Shown piece after piece: positions 25,629 through 33,882 of a stretch of 64,000 bases of DNA (the first letter of the stretch is position 1; every line of letters begins with the position of its first letter). The notes beneath the pieces were generated by a model, which worked only from the letters and a program-made list of their open reading frames with translations, made no database searches and had not been told where the DNA came from. A program made the position numbers and the translations under genes. This DNA comes from Boudabousia liubingyangii (GTDB taxonomy: Bacteria; Actinomycetota; Actinomycetes; Actinomycetales; Actinomycetaceae): NCBI RefSeq assembly GCF_001907245.1, contig NZ_MQSU01000003.1, forward strand, positions 372,001 to 436,000. Direction: 5' to 3'.

Positions 25629-27645
25629 CGTTTACCTGCCCTTCGTCGGTCGCATTTTCTTTGGTTTGGTCAGCCAGCGTGATGATGGTCTGTCCGCTAC
25701 TTAGTGAATCGCCCACCTGTGCGAGGATTTCGCTGACCACCCCGTCTTTGGGGGCGTAGAGCGGCTGCTCCATTTTCATGGCTTCAATCAGGGCAACCAG
25801 TTCCCCGGCTTGGACGTTTTGGCCCACTTCAACCGGTAGTTTCATGAGGGTGGCGGGCATAGGTGCGGTTACCGCGTTGTCCTTGCCGCCCGCGTTCCCG
25901 CCGGCGCTTCCGACAGTATTTCGACGAGCACGCCGAACGGGTTGGACAGGTACGCCCCCTAGGTTTTGCCCACCAACCCCGCACAGGCCTAGGGCTTCGC
26001 GCAGTTGGACGGTGTTGACCGCCAGGCTTTGTAGTTTCCCGCCCAGTTCGATCTGGATTTCAGCCCAGGTAGGGGCACTTTCCGCCGGGCCGCTGCTAGT
26101 GGCGGAGCCCGCAGCATTAGCCGCTCCGATTTGTTGACCCGCAGCATTAGCTGGTCCGACGTGCTGACCTGCCGTATCAGTCGCCTCTGCCGCCATCCCA
26201 GAGGTACCGCTCGGAGTGGCGGGCAATCCCTGAGCCTCACGCCAAGCGGGATCCAAGTGAGTACTTTCCAGCCAGCGAGTATGAATCTGCTGCGGATCCC
26301 CAGCCAGAGTCGCATCTGAAAGTAGTTCCGTATACAGGCTGGCAGAGTTCGGTACGCCCGCGATCTGCAGTTCGCTTAGTGCCCGCAGTGCCCGGGCGAC
26401 CGCCTGCTGGCGGGTCGGGGCGCTAATAATCAGTTTGGCAATCAGGGAATCAAAAGCTGTGGGGATGGTTTCCCCGGGGGCTAGGGCCGCATCAATGCGG
26501 ATCCCCGGGCCTGCCGGCCACTTAATCTCACTGACGGTACCGCCGGTCGGTAGCAGTCCGCGGGCCGGATCCTCACTGGTAATACGTAGTTGCAGGGCGT
26601 GACCACGCGGAGTGGGATCTGCCGGCAGGACCTGGGGTAGGGCCTGGCCTTCCGCGATCGCCAACTGTAGGGCCACTAGGTCCGTGCCGGTCACGGCCTC
26701 GGTCACGGTATGTTCGACCTGTAGTCGCGGGTTGACCTCTAGGAAGTAGGCGTTCCCGTCCTTATCGACCAGGTATTCGCAGGTTCCCGCGCCCACGTAG
26801 TCCACTGCCTGGAAGAGCTTTTCGGACCATTCCCGCAGCTGTGTTTCGGTATGCGGGGGCAGGAAGGCGGGGGCTTCCTCGATAAGTTTTTGATTGCGAC
26901 GCTGGACCGAGCAGTCGCGGGTGGATGCCAGCCAGAAGTTCCCCGCCTGGTCACGCAGGCATTGGGTTTCAATGTGCCTAGCGCCAACTAGGCGCTTTTC
27001 TAGGAAGGAAGTGCGCAGGGCAGAGTCAGCCCCAATCTGCTGGCCCCAACTGTCTTGGTCTGGTGCGTCCTCGGCGGCTAGTTTTACGCCCTGGTCGGCA
27101 GCCAACTGGATCAGCGCGCTCAGGTCAGCTAGTTCACGAATGCCGCGACCCCCACCGCCGGCGGGGTCCTTCAGCAGGATCGGGTAGCCGGCTGTTTGCG
27201 CGAACGCGCGGATTTCCGCCCAGGTGCGGACGGGTTCGTTGGTGCCGGGGATGGTGCCCACGTTCAGGCTCTGCGCTAGGGCCCGAGCTTCCGCCTTGTC
27301 ACCCAGGGCGGTAATGGCGGCGGCACTGGGGCCCAGCCAGATCAGCCCAGCTTCAACGACCTGCGCGGCGAACTCGGGGTTTTCAGAGAGGAACCCGTAG
27401 CCGGGGTGGATGGCCTGAGCGCCCCTTTCCTGCGCAATCCGTAGGATTTCGGGGCCGTTCAGGTAGGTTTCTGCGGCACTTTCCCCGGGCAGGTGAATGG
27501 CTTCGTCAGCTAGTTGACTCCAGGCGGAGCCACGGTCGGGGGTAGCGTAGATCGCGACGGATTGGCGGCCGGTTTCAGTGAGCGTCCGAAAGACGCGGGC
27601 GGCGATTTCGCCCCGGTTGGCTACCAGTACCTTGGTGATCTGCAT
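25618..27645 (-). CDS. accBC: Acyl-CoA carboxylase alpha subunit: biotin carboxylase plus biotin carrier
   Basis: A 675-residue fusion. Residues 1-450 are biotin carboxylase (VLVANRGEIAARV; ATP-grasp glycine loop DPAGGGGRGIREL; EVNPRLQVEHTVTE). An Ala/Gly-rich linker follows, containing near-repeats (HVGPANAAGQQIGAANAAG). Residues about 600-670 are the carrier domain, with the biotin lysine in EAMKMEQP. It carboxylates biotin using ATP and bicarbonate. The ATG at 27645 has GGGGGA upstream. A palindrome in the promoter marks probable control by a TetR-type regulator. The biotin comes by way of bioY and birA in the same cluster. Confidence 0.96.
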   Translation of the reverse strand: MQITKVLVANRGEIAARVFRTLTETGRQSVAIYATPDRGSAWSQLADEAIHLPGESAAETYLNGPEILRIAQERGAQAIHPGYGFLSENPEFAAQVVEAGLIWLGPSAAAITALGDKAEARALAQSLNVGTIPGTNEPVRTWAEIRAFAQTAGYPILLKDPAGGGGRGIRELADLSALIQLAADQGVKLAAEDAPDQDSWGQQIGADSALRTSFLEKRLVGARHIETQCLRDQAGNFWLASTRDCSVQRRNQKLIEEAPAFLPPHTETQLREWSEKLFQAVDYVGAGTCEYLVDKDGNAYFLEVNPRLQVEHTVTEAVTGTDLVALQLAIAEGQALPQVLPADPTPRGHALQLRITSEDPARGLLPTGGTVSEIKWPAGPGIRIDAALAPGETIPTAFDSLIAKLIISAPTRQQAVARALRALSELQIAGVPNSASLYTELLSDATLAGDPQQIHTRWLESTHLDPAWREAQGLPATPSGTSGMAAEATDTAGQHVGPANAAGQQIGAANAAGSATSSGPAESAPTWAEIQIELGGKLQSLAVNTVQLREALGLCGVGGQNLGGVPVQPVRRARRNTVGSAGGNAGGKDNAVTAPMPATLMKLPVEVGQNVQAGELVALIEAMKMEQPLYAPKDGVVSEILAQVGDSLSSGQTIITLADQTKENATDEGQVNDAR

Positions 27646-27654
27646 GTATCCCCC

Positions 27655-27684
27655 TTATTACTGTTTGGAATGTTCCAACCGTAA
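27655..27684 (-). promoter_or_regulatory. Putative accBC promoter with a palindromic operator
   Basis: On the minus strand a weak -35 TTACGG (27684-27679) and -10 TAATAA (27660-27655) enclose an 18-base spacer. The spacer contains TTGGAACATTCCAA (27678-27665), two perfect six-base half sites around a two-base centre. A TetR-family gene lies just upstream in the cluster and is the natural candidate to bind here. Confidence 0.5.
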
Positions 27685-27795
27685 TTTCTGGGTTTCTTTG
27701 AGGGAAATACATTTGTGTATTAGCGTTCTGTCAGCCGGCTGCTAGCGGCCGATTTTGGGCGCATCGAGGCACACCAGGAACCTCAAAATGGGTGC

Positions 27796-28779
27796 CTAGT
27801 AGCGTTTGAATTCTTCCTTATTGGGGAAGGTGAGTTCCCCGCTGGTGAAGATTAATAGGTTGTCATCTACTTCTAGTTTTAGCGCGCCTTCACTGGTAAT
27901 TCCGCGGATCACCCCGGTCCGGGCAGGAGCTAGTTCCCCGTCTGGTCCGGGCTGCTGGAAGGTTACTTCACGGCCTAATCCCAGGAGTTTGGATTCGAAG
28001 TAGGGGAGCAGAGAATGTGAAATGTCCCAATCTGCTTCTTGCCAGCTTTTGAGGATGCGCAGGAAGTTGTCCGCAATCTGCTGTCCCCACACCCAGGGGT
28101 CCAGTTCGATTTGGGGCGCGCGGTTCAGTAGGCGACTTTCTAGGTCGGCCACGTACGGCAGTTCTTCTGTGGTTACGGGCGCTTTGAGGTTCATGCCGAT
28201 TCCGCAGATATAGCGTTGCGGTTGGGCGGCCATTTTGGAGTTTTTAGGTTCCAGTCCGTTAGCCTCGCTATTTTCGACCGTTTGGCTTCCATTTTCTTTT
28301 GCCGAGGGCGCTCCCGAACCGTCTTTTTGGTTGGCAACAGTTAGCGCTTGGGCTAGGGTGCCCGCGAGTTTCCCAGAGAGCCACAGGTCATTTGGCCACT
28401 TTAGTGACCATTCGTTCTTGACTTCCGGGGCTAGTTGGTTGATGCTTTCGGCGGCAGCTAGGGACAATAGTCCGGGTAGCCAGCCGGCTTGGTGAGCTTG
28501 TTGCTGGGGGAGTTGGACGGCCAAGCTAAGTAGGATGCTACCACTGGGGTGGTCTTCCCAGGTGCGGTTGAAGCGTCCTCGTCCCTGGGATTGGTGGGAG
28601 GCTTGTAGGCCGAAGGGGACTAGGTCGGTGACGGGGAGCCTTGCGTCTAAGTCGATTGCATTGGTTTCTAGCTCTTCAGCGGGGATTCGTAGAGGTGCTT
28701 TTGGATTCCAAGCGAAGCGAACTTCATCTTGGGTGGAGGTCACTTCAGGTAACTGAATAATGGGGACTTGGGGGTTCAT
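27796..28779 (-). CDS. birA: Biotin--[acetyl-CoA-carboxylase] ligase
   Basis: A 327-residue group I biotin ligase without the N-terminal DNA-binding domain of E. coli BirA. Motifs are EVTSTQDE (near residue 12), the biotinyl-AMP loop QGRGRFNRTW (near 65-74), SLKWPNDLWLSGKLAGTLA (near 125-143), and a C-terminal SH3-like domain. An insert between about 145 and 180 is rich in Gly, Ser, Asn and Lys and is probably disordered. The enzyme attaches biotin to the accBC carrier lysine encoded just downstream. No clear ribosome binding site is seen; it probably shares the tetR transcript. Confidence 0.93.
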   Translation of the reverse strand: MNPQVPIIQLPEVTSTQDEVRFAWNPKAPLRIPAEELETNAIDLDARLPVTDLVPFGLQASHQSQGRGRFNRTWEDHPSGSILLSLAVQLPQQQAHQAGWLPGLLSLAAAESINQLAPEVKNEWSLKWPNDLWLSGKLAGTLAQALTVANQKDGSGAPSAKENGSQTVENSEANGLEPKNSKMAAQPQRYICGIGMNLKAPVTTEELPYVADLESRLLNRAPQIELDPWVWGQQIADNFLRILKSWQEADWDISHSLLPYFESKLLGLGREVTFQQPGPDGELAPARTGVIRGITSEGALKLEVDDNLLIFTSGELTFPNKEEFKRY

Positions 28780-28806
28780 GGGACGGGCCCTGGACTTTTC
28801 TATAGA

Positions 28807-29496
28807 TTACTGAGCAGGAAGCTCAGCGGTGCCAACCGGCTTGGAGCAGGCGGTTAGCAGGTTAATGATGAGGGCGCTGATGTCGTTCAGGTCCAGCATG
28901 GTGCCGCGCGGGGCGGGATGTTCGGGATCGTGGTTGGGTAGTTCGTGTCGCCAAGCGTCTACACCGGTGGCTCGAAGGGCGATCCCGATGACAGCCTGTG
29001 AGAGTGCTTCACCGCGGACGGTGGGTTCCCTTCCGACGGCTGCCAGGATTTGGGTGAGAACTTGGGATAGGGAGAGGACGAAGTCGCGGTTTACTTCGCG
29101 GAACTGTAGTCCCCAGGCGGGTTCGCGGGCGGCGCGGACCAGGAATTCGTTGTGCAGGATGAAGAAGTCGCGGCCCAGGCCAATGGCTTTGAGTGCGTGG
29201 GGTAGTAGTTGGGTCATGACGACGCTGGCTTCCCCGCGGGCTACGGCTCTGGGGTGTAGGTCTTCTTCCCACTGGTCAGAGACGGCTTTGAGTCGTTTGA
29301 TGGATTCGGTGTATTCGTCTTCGGCGACGACGGTGAAGAGGGCATCCTTGTCACCGAAGCTGGAGTAGAAGGCGCCTCTAGTAAAGCCGGCGGTGGCGCA
29401 AATTCGCTCTAAAGTTGCTCCTGCGAAGCCGTGCTCAATGAGCACTTCGCGGGTGGCCTTGATTAGGCGCTCTACGGTATCAATCCGACCTGTCAT
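28807..29496 (-). CDS. TetR-family transcriptional regulator, candidate regulator of the fatty acid cluster
   Basis: A 229-residue protein with the TetR helix-turn-helix at residues 10-55 (LIEHGFAGATLERICATAG, TRGAFYSSFGDKDALF) and a ligand domain after it. Such genes beside acc and fas are often FasR-type regulators that sense long-chain acyl-CoA; in corynebacteria FasR controls accBC, accD and fas. The sequence does not prove this one is FasR. It could also act on the divergent membrane gene 75 bases away. A TATACT box eight bases before the ATG suggests a leaderless mRNA; an AAGGAG sits too close to the start to be ideal. Confidence 0.85.
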   Translation of the reverse strand: MTGRIDTVERLIKATREVLIEHGFAGATLERICATAGFTRGAFYSSFGDKDALFTVVAEDEYTESIKRLKAVSDQWEEDLHPRAVARGEASVVMTQLLPHALKAIGLGRDFFILHNEFLVRAAREPAWGLQFREVNRDFVLSLSQVLTQILAAVGREPTVRGEALSQAVIGIALRATGVDAWRHELPNHDPEHPAPRGTMLDLNDISALIINLLTACSKPVGTAELPAQ

Positions 29497-29504
29497 ACTC
29501 CTTA

Positions 29505-29510
29505 AGTATA
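29505..29510 (-). promoter_or_regulatory. -10 box of the tetR gene
   Basis: TATACT on the minus strand ends eight bases before the ATG at 29496. No good -35 is present 16-18 bases upstream, so activation or a weak promoter is possible. Confidence 0.45.
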
Positions 29511-29534
29511 GGTGATCAGTGTGTAAATCAGGCC

Positions 29535-29564
29535 TTGATAAAGTGTCGGTATGTGCACAATAAT
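29535..29564 (+). promoter_or_regulatory. Promoter of the divergent membrane protein gene
   Basis: TTGATA (29535-29540) and AATAAT (29559-29564) each match consensus at five of six positions and are 18 bases apart. The ATG follows six bases after the -10, so transcription should begin at or next to the start codon. Confidence 0.65.
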
Positions 29565-29570
29565 GGGTTT

Positions 29571-30152
29571 ATGGATGCGCAAGACACGAAGCCGCGTAGT
29601 TTATGGAACAGGTTTATAGATAACCCGATCCTGCGTGCTTGGTTCAAAGTTTCCAAGTACTTGAGTGCCCTGGTTGGATATTTGCTGACCTGGGGACTGC
29701 TGTGGTTGTGGTCGGCCGGGATGACTGAATATCGGAGTTATCTAGCGCGTACTACCTCTTATGTTATGCATGGGTTCATGGATCCCGAACCGGATGTCTG
29801 GTATGCCATCCAGTTTTTGGGGGACTTAGTGATTCTTGTGATTGTGGGGCCCTTGATTGCGGTCTTGCTGATGGGGCGGCAACAGTGGCGCACCATTAAA
29901 TCTGGGCAGTTTCTTATAAATGTGTTGTTAATGCTTGCGCCGGTAGTGTTGTTATTTTTGGCTGAGAGCTTTTCTAAGGATGGTTTCTTACGCACTGGCT
30001 TTTTCATTATCGGAGTTTGGCTGATCTGGTTCGTTATTCCGTGGCTGGTTGCGTATTTGTTCTTCTCAGCGATTTTCGCATTCCTTGATCACCGGGATGA
30101 TCCGAGTGTGAAAGTAGAGTTTTCTCTTGGCTCGTCGATAGACATGGACTAA
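29571..30152 (+). CDS. Unrecognised four-segment membrane protein
   Basis: A 193-residue protein of unknown family with about four membrane helices (roughly residues 28-50, 80-100, 115-135, 145-175), a cytosolic N terminus (MDAQDTKPRSLWNRF) and an acidic tail (HRDDPSVKVEF). The start is ATG 29571, six bases after a strong -10 and without a ribosome binding site, so the mRNA is probably leaderless. It is transcribed away from the TetR gene, and control by that regulator is possible. No membership of a larger operon is visible. Confidence 0.7.
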   Translation: MDAQDTKPRSLWNRFIDNPILRAWFKVSKYLSALVGYLLTWGLLWLWSAGMTEYRSYLARTTSYVMHGFMDPEPDVWYAIQFLGDLVILVIVGPLIAVLLMGRQQWRTIKSGQFLINVLLMLAPVVLLFLAESFSKDGFLRTGFFIIGVWLIWFVIPWLVAYLFFSAIFAFLDHRDDPSVKVEFSLGSSIDMD

Positions 30153-30252
30153 CAGCACTTTATATTTGCTTGTATTCTCCGGGTGACTTTTTTGTTGCGT
30201 AGCTTTCCTTTGAGTGACGCAGATTTGTATCCGTTAGCCTAATTGAGGCTGA

Positions 30253-30274
30253 AAACGATTATTAAAAGTCGTTT
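30253..30274 (+). promoter_or_regulatory. Inverted repeat upstream of the surface protein gene
   Basis: AAACGA (30253-30258) and TCGTTT (30269-30274) are separated by ten A/T-rich bases, about 110 bases before the ATG at 30383. It may be a regulator site; nothing else identifies it. Confidence 0.3.
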
Positions 30275-30382
30275 ATGTGACACTTTTCTGAAATCGATTA
30301 GCATAGGGTTTTTGGTGCTGCTACGATGACCGAACGCCTAGTTTTTAGGTGGGTTTGTTTACTTTAAAATGGAAGGGTTTTT

Positions 30383-32131
30383 ATGGCCACGCAATTCCGA
30401 AAGTTTGCTGCAGCTACAGCCTTGGCTGTTGTTGGTGTTTCTGCCTCTTTGCTGCCAGCTTTCACCTCCACCTCGGTCGCTTTAGCTGCTGATGGTTGTG
30501 TAGCTCCAACTGGTGCGGAAATTAAGAATGCTGTAACTAATGTTGAGCTCGATTCAGATAAGCTAGTTGCGGGACATAAGGTTGGCTACCAGATTGATTT
30601 CGCCCTTCCTGCTACACCTAAGGCGGGGGATTACTTCAAGTACCAACTACCTGCACAGTACTTTGAAGGTGTCGGGGTGAAGAATTTCCCGATTGTCTAC
30701 AAAAAAGACGGAAGCGTTTATGCCTGTGCTAAGCAGGAAAAGAATGGCGTAACGGTAGTATTTAATTCTGCTGCAGAAAAGCTGGCGGAGCAGATCACGG
30801 GTAGTCTTGAATTTAACGCTACTGTTAAAGCTTTTGAGAGTGACCAGCTGGTATCTGTTCCGATCAAACTTACTGAGAAAAATTCCATTACGATCAATAT
30901 TTCTCAGCCGACTGGCCGAGAAGAAGATCCGAAGTACTTCACTAAAGAAGGTTGGTTCACCCTACCTTTCGATCATCAATATTTCAACATCAAACGTGGC
31001 CTATCTTGGCGTATTTTCTCTCCCACTTTTGACCATGAAGTTAAGCACGTAAAACTGACTGATTATGCGGACAAGGGTGGTCTTTGGGAATTTAACTGTG
31101 GTTGGAATGATGCCAATATTGAAAAGATGCTCACTATTGAGGGGAAGAACTATTCTGAGGCTCAGCTGAAATCCCTTCGTGAAGGAGTAAAGTATTCCTG
31201 CACTCCGAACCTCCTTACCGTGGAGATGGATGTCCTGCCGGCGGGTGCTCAGATTAAGATCGCTCAAGTCGTCGCAGAAATTAAGGGTCCTCTTTACAAC
31301 ACTACCTACTACAATATTGCGGACTTTAGCGGCGATGGACTCAAAGTGAAGCATGTGACCTCTCCGCTTTTGTACGAAAAGGCCGGCGGTGTTATCAGTG
31401 ACCAGGAAGCAAGCAATAAGACTCCTGAAAAGCCTACCCCTGAGGCTCCTAAGCCTCCGGTGAAGCCGACCCCGGAAAAGCCTACCCCTGAGGCTCCTAA
31501 GCCTCCGGTGAAGCCGACCCCGGAAAAGCCTACCCCTGAGGCTCCTAAGTCTCCGGTGAAGCCGACCCCGGAGAAGACTGTTGAGCCGACCCCGGAGAAG
31601 ACTGTTGAGCCAACCCCGGAGAAGACGGTAGAGCCGACTCCGGAAAAGACGGTAGAGCCGACTCCGGAAAAGACGGTAGAGCCGACCGCGGAGAAGACTG
31701 TTGAGCCAACCCCGGAGAAAACGGTTGAAACAACGCCTGAGGCTCCTACGACTCCTCTTGTTCCTAATCCTGCACCTCCGGTGATTGTTCAGCCGACCCC
31801 GGAAGTTACTGTTGAGTCGACCCCGGAAAAGACCCTTGAGTCGACCCCAGAGGTTTCGGTTGAGGTGCCTGGAGTTACGGTGGAATCTCCTGAAGCTCCG
31901 GTTGTTTCTCCCAAGCCTGGTAAGCCTGCTGAGCCTGTTGCTCCGGTAGGTCCGAAGAATTCGGCGCAGGGCGGTAGTGTTCCTACTTTGCCAGTAACTG
32001 GCGGTAGCAACTCTGGTGTCTCCCTAGCTGAAACTGGTGCCGACGCAGCCGTACTAGGCGCTGCCGCACTAGTTATGGCAGCTGCAGGTTCCCTGATCGT
32101 CGTAGGTGCTAAGCGTCGCAAGAACGACTAA
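30383..32131 (+). CDS. Cell-wall-anchored, repeat-rich surface protein with LPVTG and LAETG motifs
   Basis: A 582-residue surface protein. Residues 1-36 are a signal peptide (cleavage near ALAA-D). Residues about 40-335 form a beta-rich, probably Ig-like adhesin region with four or more cysteines. Residues 347-500 are a Pro/Glu/Lys stalk of 16-residue and 8-residue repeats (PTPEKPTPEAPKPPVK, then PTPEKTVE). The C terminus has LPVTGG, then LAETG, a hydrophobic helix and KRRKND. LAXTG is the motif preferred by class E sortases of actinobacteria. The ligand is unknown. The lower GC and more T-rich codons of the N-terminal half differ from its neighbours. No sortase gene is nearby. Confidence 0.9.
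   Translation: MATQFRKFAAATALAVVGVSASLLPAFTSTSVALAADGCVAPTGAEIKNAVTNVELDSDKLVAGHKVGYQIDFALPATPKAGDYFKYQLPAQYFEGVGVKNFPIVYKKDGSVYACAKQEKNGVTVVFNSAAEKLAEQITGSLEFNATVKAFESDQLVSVPIKLTEKNSITINISQPTGREEDPKYFTKEGWFTLPFDHQYFNIKRGLSWRIFSPTFDHEVKHVKLTDYADKGGLWEFNCGWNDANIEKMLTIEGKNYSEAQLKSLREGVKYSCTPNLLTVEMDVLPAGAQIKIAQVVAEIKGPLYNTTYYNIADFSGDGLKVKHVTSPLLYEKAGGVISDQEASNKTPEKPTPEAPKPPVKPTPEKPTPEAPKPPVKPTPEKPTPEAPKSPVKPTPEKTVEPTPEKTVEPTPEKTVEPTPEKTVEPTPEKTVEPTAEKTVEPTPEKTVETTPEAPTTPLVPNPAPPVIVQPTPEVTVESTPEKTLESTPEVSVEVPGVTVESPEAPVVSPKPGKPAEPVAPVGPKNSAQGGSVPTLPVTGGSNSGVSLAETGADAAVLGAAALVMAAAGSLIVVGAKRRKND
31421..31729 (+). repeat. In-frame tandem repeats of the surface protein stalk
   Basis: Three copies of a 45-48 base unit (31421-31561) encode (P)TPEKPTPEAPK(P/S)PVK. 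Seven copies of a 24-base unit (31562-31729) encode PTPEKTVE, the sixth with PTAEKTVE. Neighbouring copies are almost identical in DNA, a substrate for slippage or recombination that changes stalk length. Confidence 0.9.
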
Positions 32132-32157
32132 GAAGCCGTCTGGTCATAACACATATT

Positions 32158-32195
32158 AAGTTGGGGGCAGGACCAAAAGGACCCGCCCCCAACTT
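32158..32195 (+). terminator. Rho-independent terminator of the surface protein gene
   Basis: AAGTTGGGGGC...GGACC (32158-32174) pairs with GGACCCGCCCCCAACTT (32179-32195), followed by TTTTAT and an A run. It may also act on the converging hydrolase gene. Confidence 0.85.
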
Positions 32196-32240
32196 TTATA
32201 AAAAAACCAACAAAGCCTGCCACAACAAGCAAGACAAAGA

Positions 32241-33212
32241 CTAATTCACAAAATTAAACTGCTCCCCCTCAACCAAAGGGAACTCAAACAAAGAATCCAC
32301 CTCCAGATCCTCCGGCAGCCTCACCGCCGTAATCTGGTGATTCCCATAAGTTGTGTAATAGTACGTCCCATCAGACGTATCACAACAAGAAGAATAAACC
32401 GTGAACTCCGGCTGCCCCGACTGGTTCAAAGTATCACCCTTAACCATGGCCACTGACTCTAAAATCCGGAAAAACTGGCTCACGCTTACCTGATCTGACA
32501 AAGCCAACGTCGCACTACGCTCAAAAGCAGCCTTTACAAAACGCGAAGCCGGCGAAGAATCGCCAGGTAAACCTCGCCCGCCAAAACCAACCCCCACCGG
32601 AGCTAAGTCCACATCTGGAGCAAAAGAATTCCCCGGCCATGAAGGCGACACATTCAAATACAGTTTCACATTCTCCAAATGGAAATCAAACGGCGGATTA
32701 TTAGTCAAAACCTGCAACGGATTCTCAAACCAATGCAAACCATCAGCCATAGACTCCACCACCAAAGCGCCCGACTTGTCAGCAATCAACCAATGCAAAG
32801 GCGAATTCGGAACCTGCGGCGCAAACGGCTCATCCAAAACACTCAACGACCCCAAAAGCTCCCGCACCTGAGCAAGATTTTGGCACTGAGTCAACACATA
32901 AGGAATAAACTCAAACGGGGCCACATTCGTCGCCCCCTCTTTCCGAGGATGATAAACCGCATTCCCAGGGAAATTCAGGCCCGCCGCTGACAAACCCGAC
33001 TCATTAGTAGCCTCAGCATAAAGCGGGTACCCGTTAATAACTGTTGCCATCCCAATCAAGGCCTCATGATCAGCGTTGACCAAACCTCCACGGAACTCAA
33101 AGCTAAACTTCCTAGGCGTAACCACGACCTGCTGGCCGAAACCAGCATCCAAATCCAAGTTCCGACCAAACAGGCAAGTATTAGAAGCACACAAAGCCAA
33201 AGCGGTACACAC
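32241..33212 (-). CDS. Choloylglycine hydrolase family enzyme, bile salt hydrolase-like
   Basis: A 323-residue Ntn-hydrolase with Cys2 as the nucleophile directly after the initiator, which fixes the GTG start at 33212 (GAAAGG eight bases upstream). The residues expected for bile salt hydrolases are present: R17 and D20 in GRNLDLD, N80 in AAGLN, N171 in VLTNNPPFDFH, and R224 in SRFVKAAF. Several stretches (SPLHWLIADKSGALVVESMADG, GLPGDSSPASRF) follow bifidobacterial bile salt hydrolases closely. It would cleave glycine or taurine from bile salts in the cytosol, though penicillin V or N-acyl amides are alternatives within the family. It is a single gene, convergent with the surface protein gene. 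Confidence 0.88.
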   Translation of the reverse strand: MCTALALCASNTCLFGRNLDLDAGFGQQVVVTPRKFSFEFRGGLVNADHEALIGMATVINGYPLYAEATNESGLSAAGLNFPGNAVYHPRKEGATNVAPFEFIPYVLTQCQNLAQVRELLGSLSVLDEPFAPQVPNSPLHWLIADKSGALVVESMADGLHWFENPLQVLTNNPPFDFHLENVKLYLNVSPSWPGNSFAPDVDLAPVGVGFGGRGLPGDSSPASRFVKAAFERSATLALSDQVSVSQFFRILESVAMVKGDTLNQSGQPEFTVYSSCCDTSDGTYYYTTYGNHQITAVRLPEDLEVDSLFEFPLVEGEQFNFVN

Positions 33213-33273
33213 AGCAAATACCTTTCAGAAAGTAGCAACCCAACCATAAAGGTGGTGCAGGGCACATTTTTTG

Positions 33274-33279
33274 TATTCT
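33274..33279 (+). promoter_or_regulatory. -10 box of the lipoprotein gene, leaderless layout
   Basis: TATTCT ends six bases before the ATG at 33286. No ribosome binding site is present and the -35 region (GGTGGT) is poor. Confidence 0.45.
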
Positions 33280-33285
33280 AAGAAT

Positions 33286-33882
33286 ATGAATACCAAAAGC
33301 CTATCCCTAATCGCTACCGCAGTACTAGTCCTCACTAGCGCCTGTGGTACCCAAGCCCCCGAAAAGGAAACGGGAACAAAAACTGCCCCAGCGGCCTCGG
33401 CAGAAACAAATAGCACCAACAAGACAACAGAAAAAAGCGAAAAAACCGCCGAACAACCCACAGCGACTGCGACGGGCGAATGCCAAGAAGCGGACCTAAA
33501 AATCGATTTCGCCAAACCACAAGGCGGGGCCGGCAGTCGCTTCCTAGAAGCAACCATCACCAACAGCTCAGACCAAGAATGCCAACTAAGCAAAAACAAA
33601 CCCAAAGTCTGGGTGATTGACCAAGACGGTCTTCGACAAGAAGTCGAAGTAAAAACCGGGGACAACCAGTCAGCAGCAGAACAAACCCTAGCCCCGCATG
33701 CCATGGTTAACTACAGTTTCAAACTCCCCGGAAACGCCGGAGGCTCCTGCAAAACCACCAGCATCAAAGCCGTAGAAGTGAAGTTTGCTGGCGCGGGCGT
33801 AACCCAAGAACTAGGTGAAAATTTCCCCGCCTGTCTAACGCAGGGGATCGAAATGACCGGGCCCACCAAGCCTGCAAACTAG
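33286..33882 (+). CDS. Lipoprotein with a DUF4232-like domain
   Basis: A 198-residue lipoprotein. The lipobox LTSAC places the lipidated cysteine at residue 20. A Thr/Glu/Lys-rich linker (about 21-65) leads to a beta-sandwich domain starting at CQEADLKIDF, with four cysteines that could form two disulfides, resembling DUF4232, a domain common in actinobacterial lipoproteins of unknown role. The chosen ATG is six bases after a TATTCT box. Its stop shares a CTAG with the stop of the converging membrane gene. Confidence 0.8.
   Translation: MNTKSLSLIATAVLVLTSACGTQAPEKETGTKTAPAASAETNSTNKTTEKSEKTAEQPTATATGECQEADLKIDFAKPQGGAGSRFLEATITNSSDQECQLSKNKPKVWVIDQDGLRQEVEVKTGDNQSAAEQTLAPHAMVNYSFKLPGNAGGSCKTTSIKAVEVKFAGAGVTQELGENFPACLTQGIEMTGPTKPAN

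Noticed and set aside
31421-31729. Short direct repeats that could suggest a CRISPR array or satellite
   Set aside because: They encode the stalk of a surface protein in frame and lack spacers.
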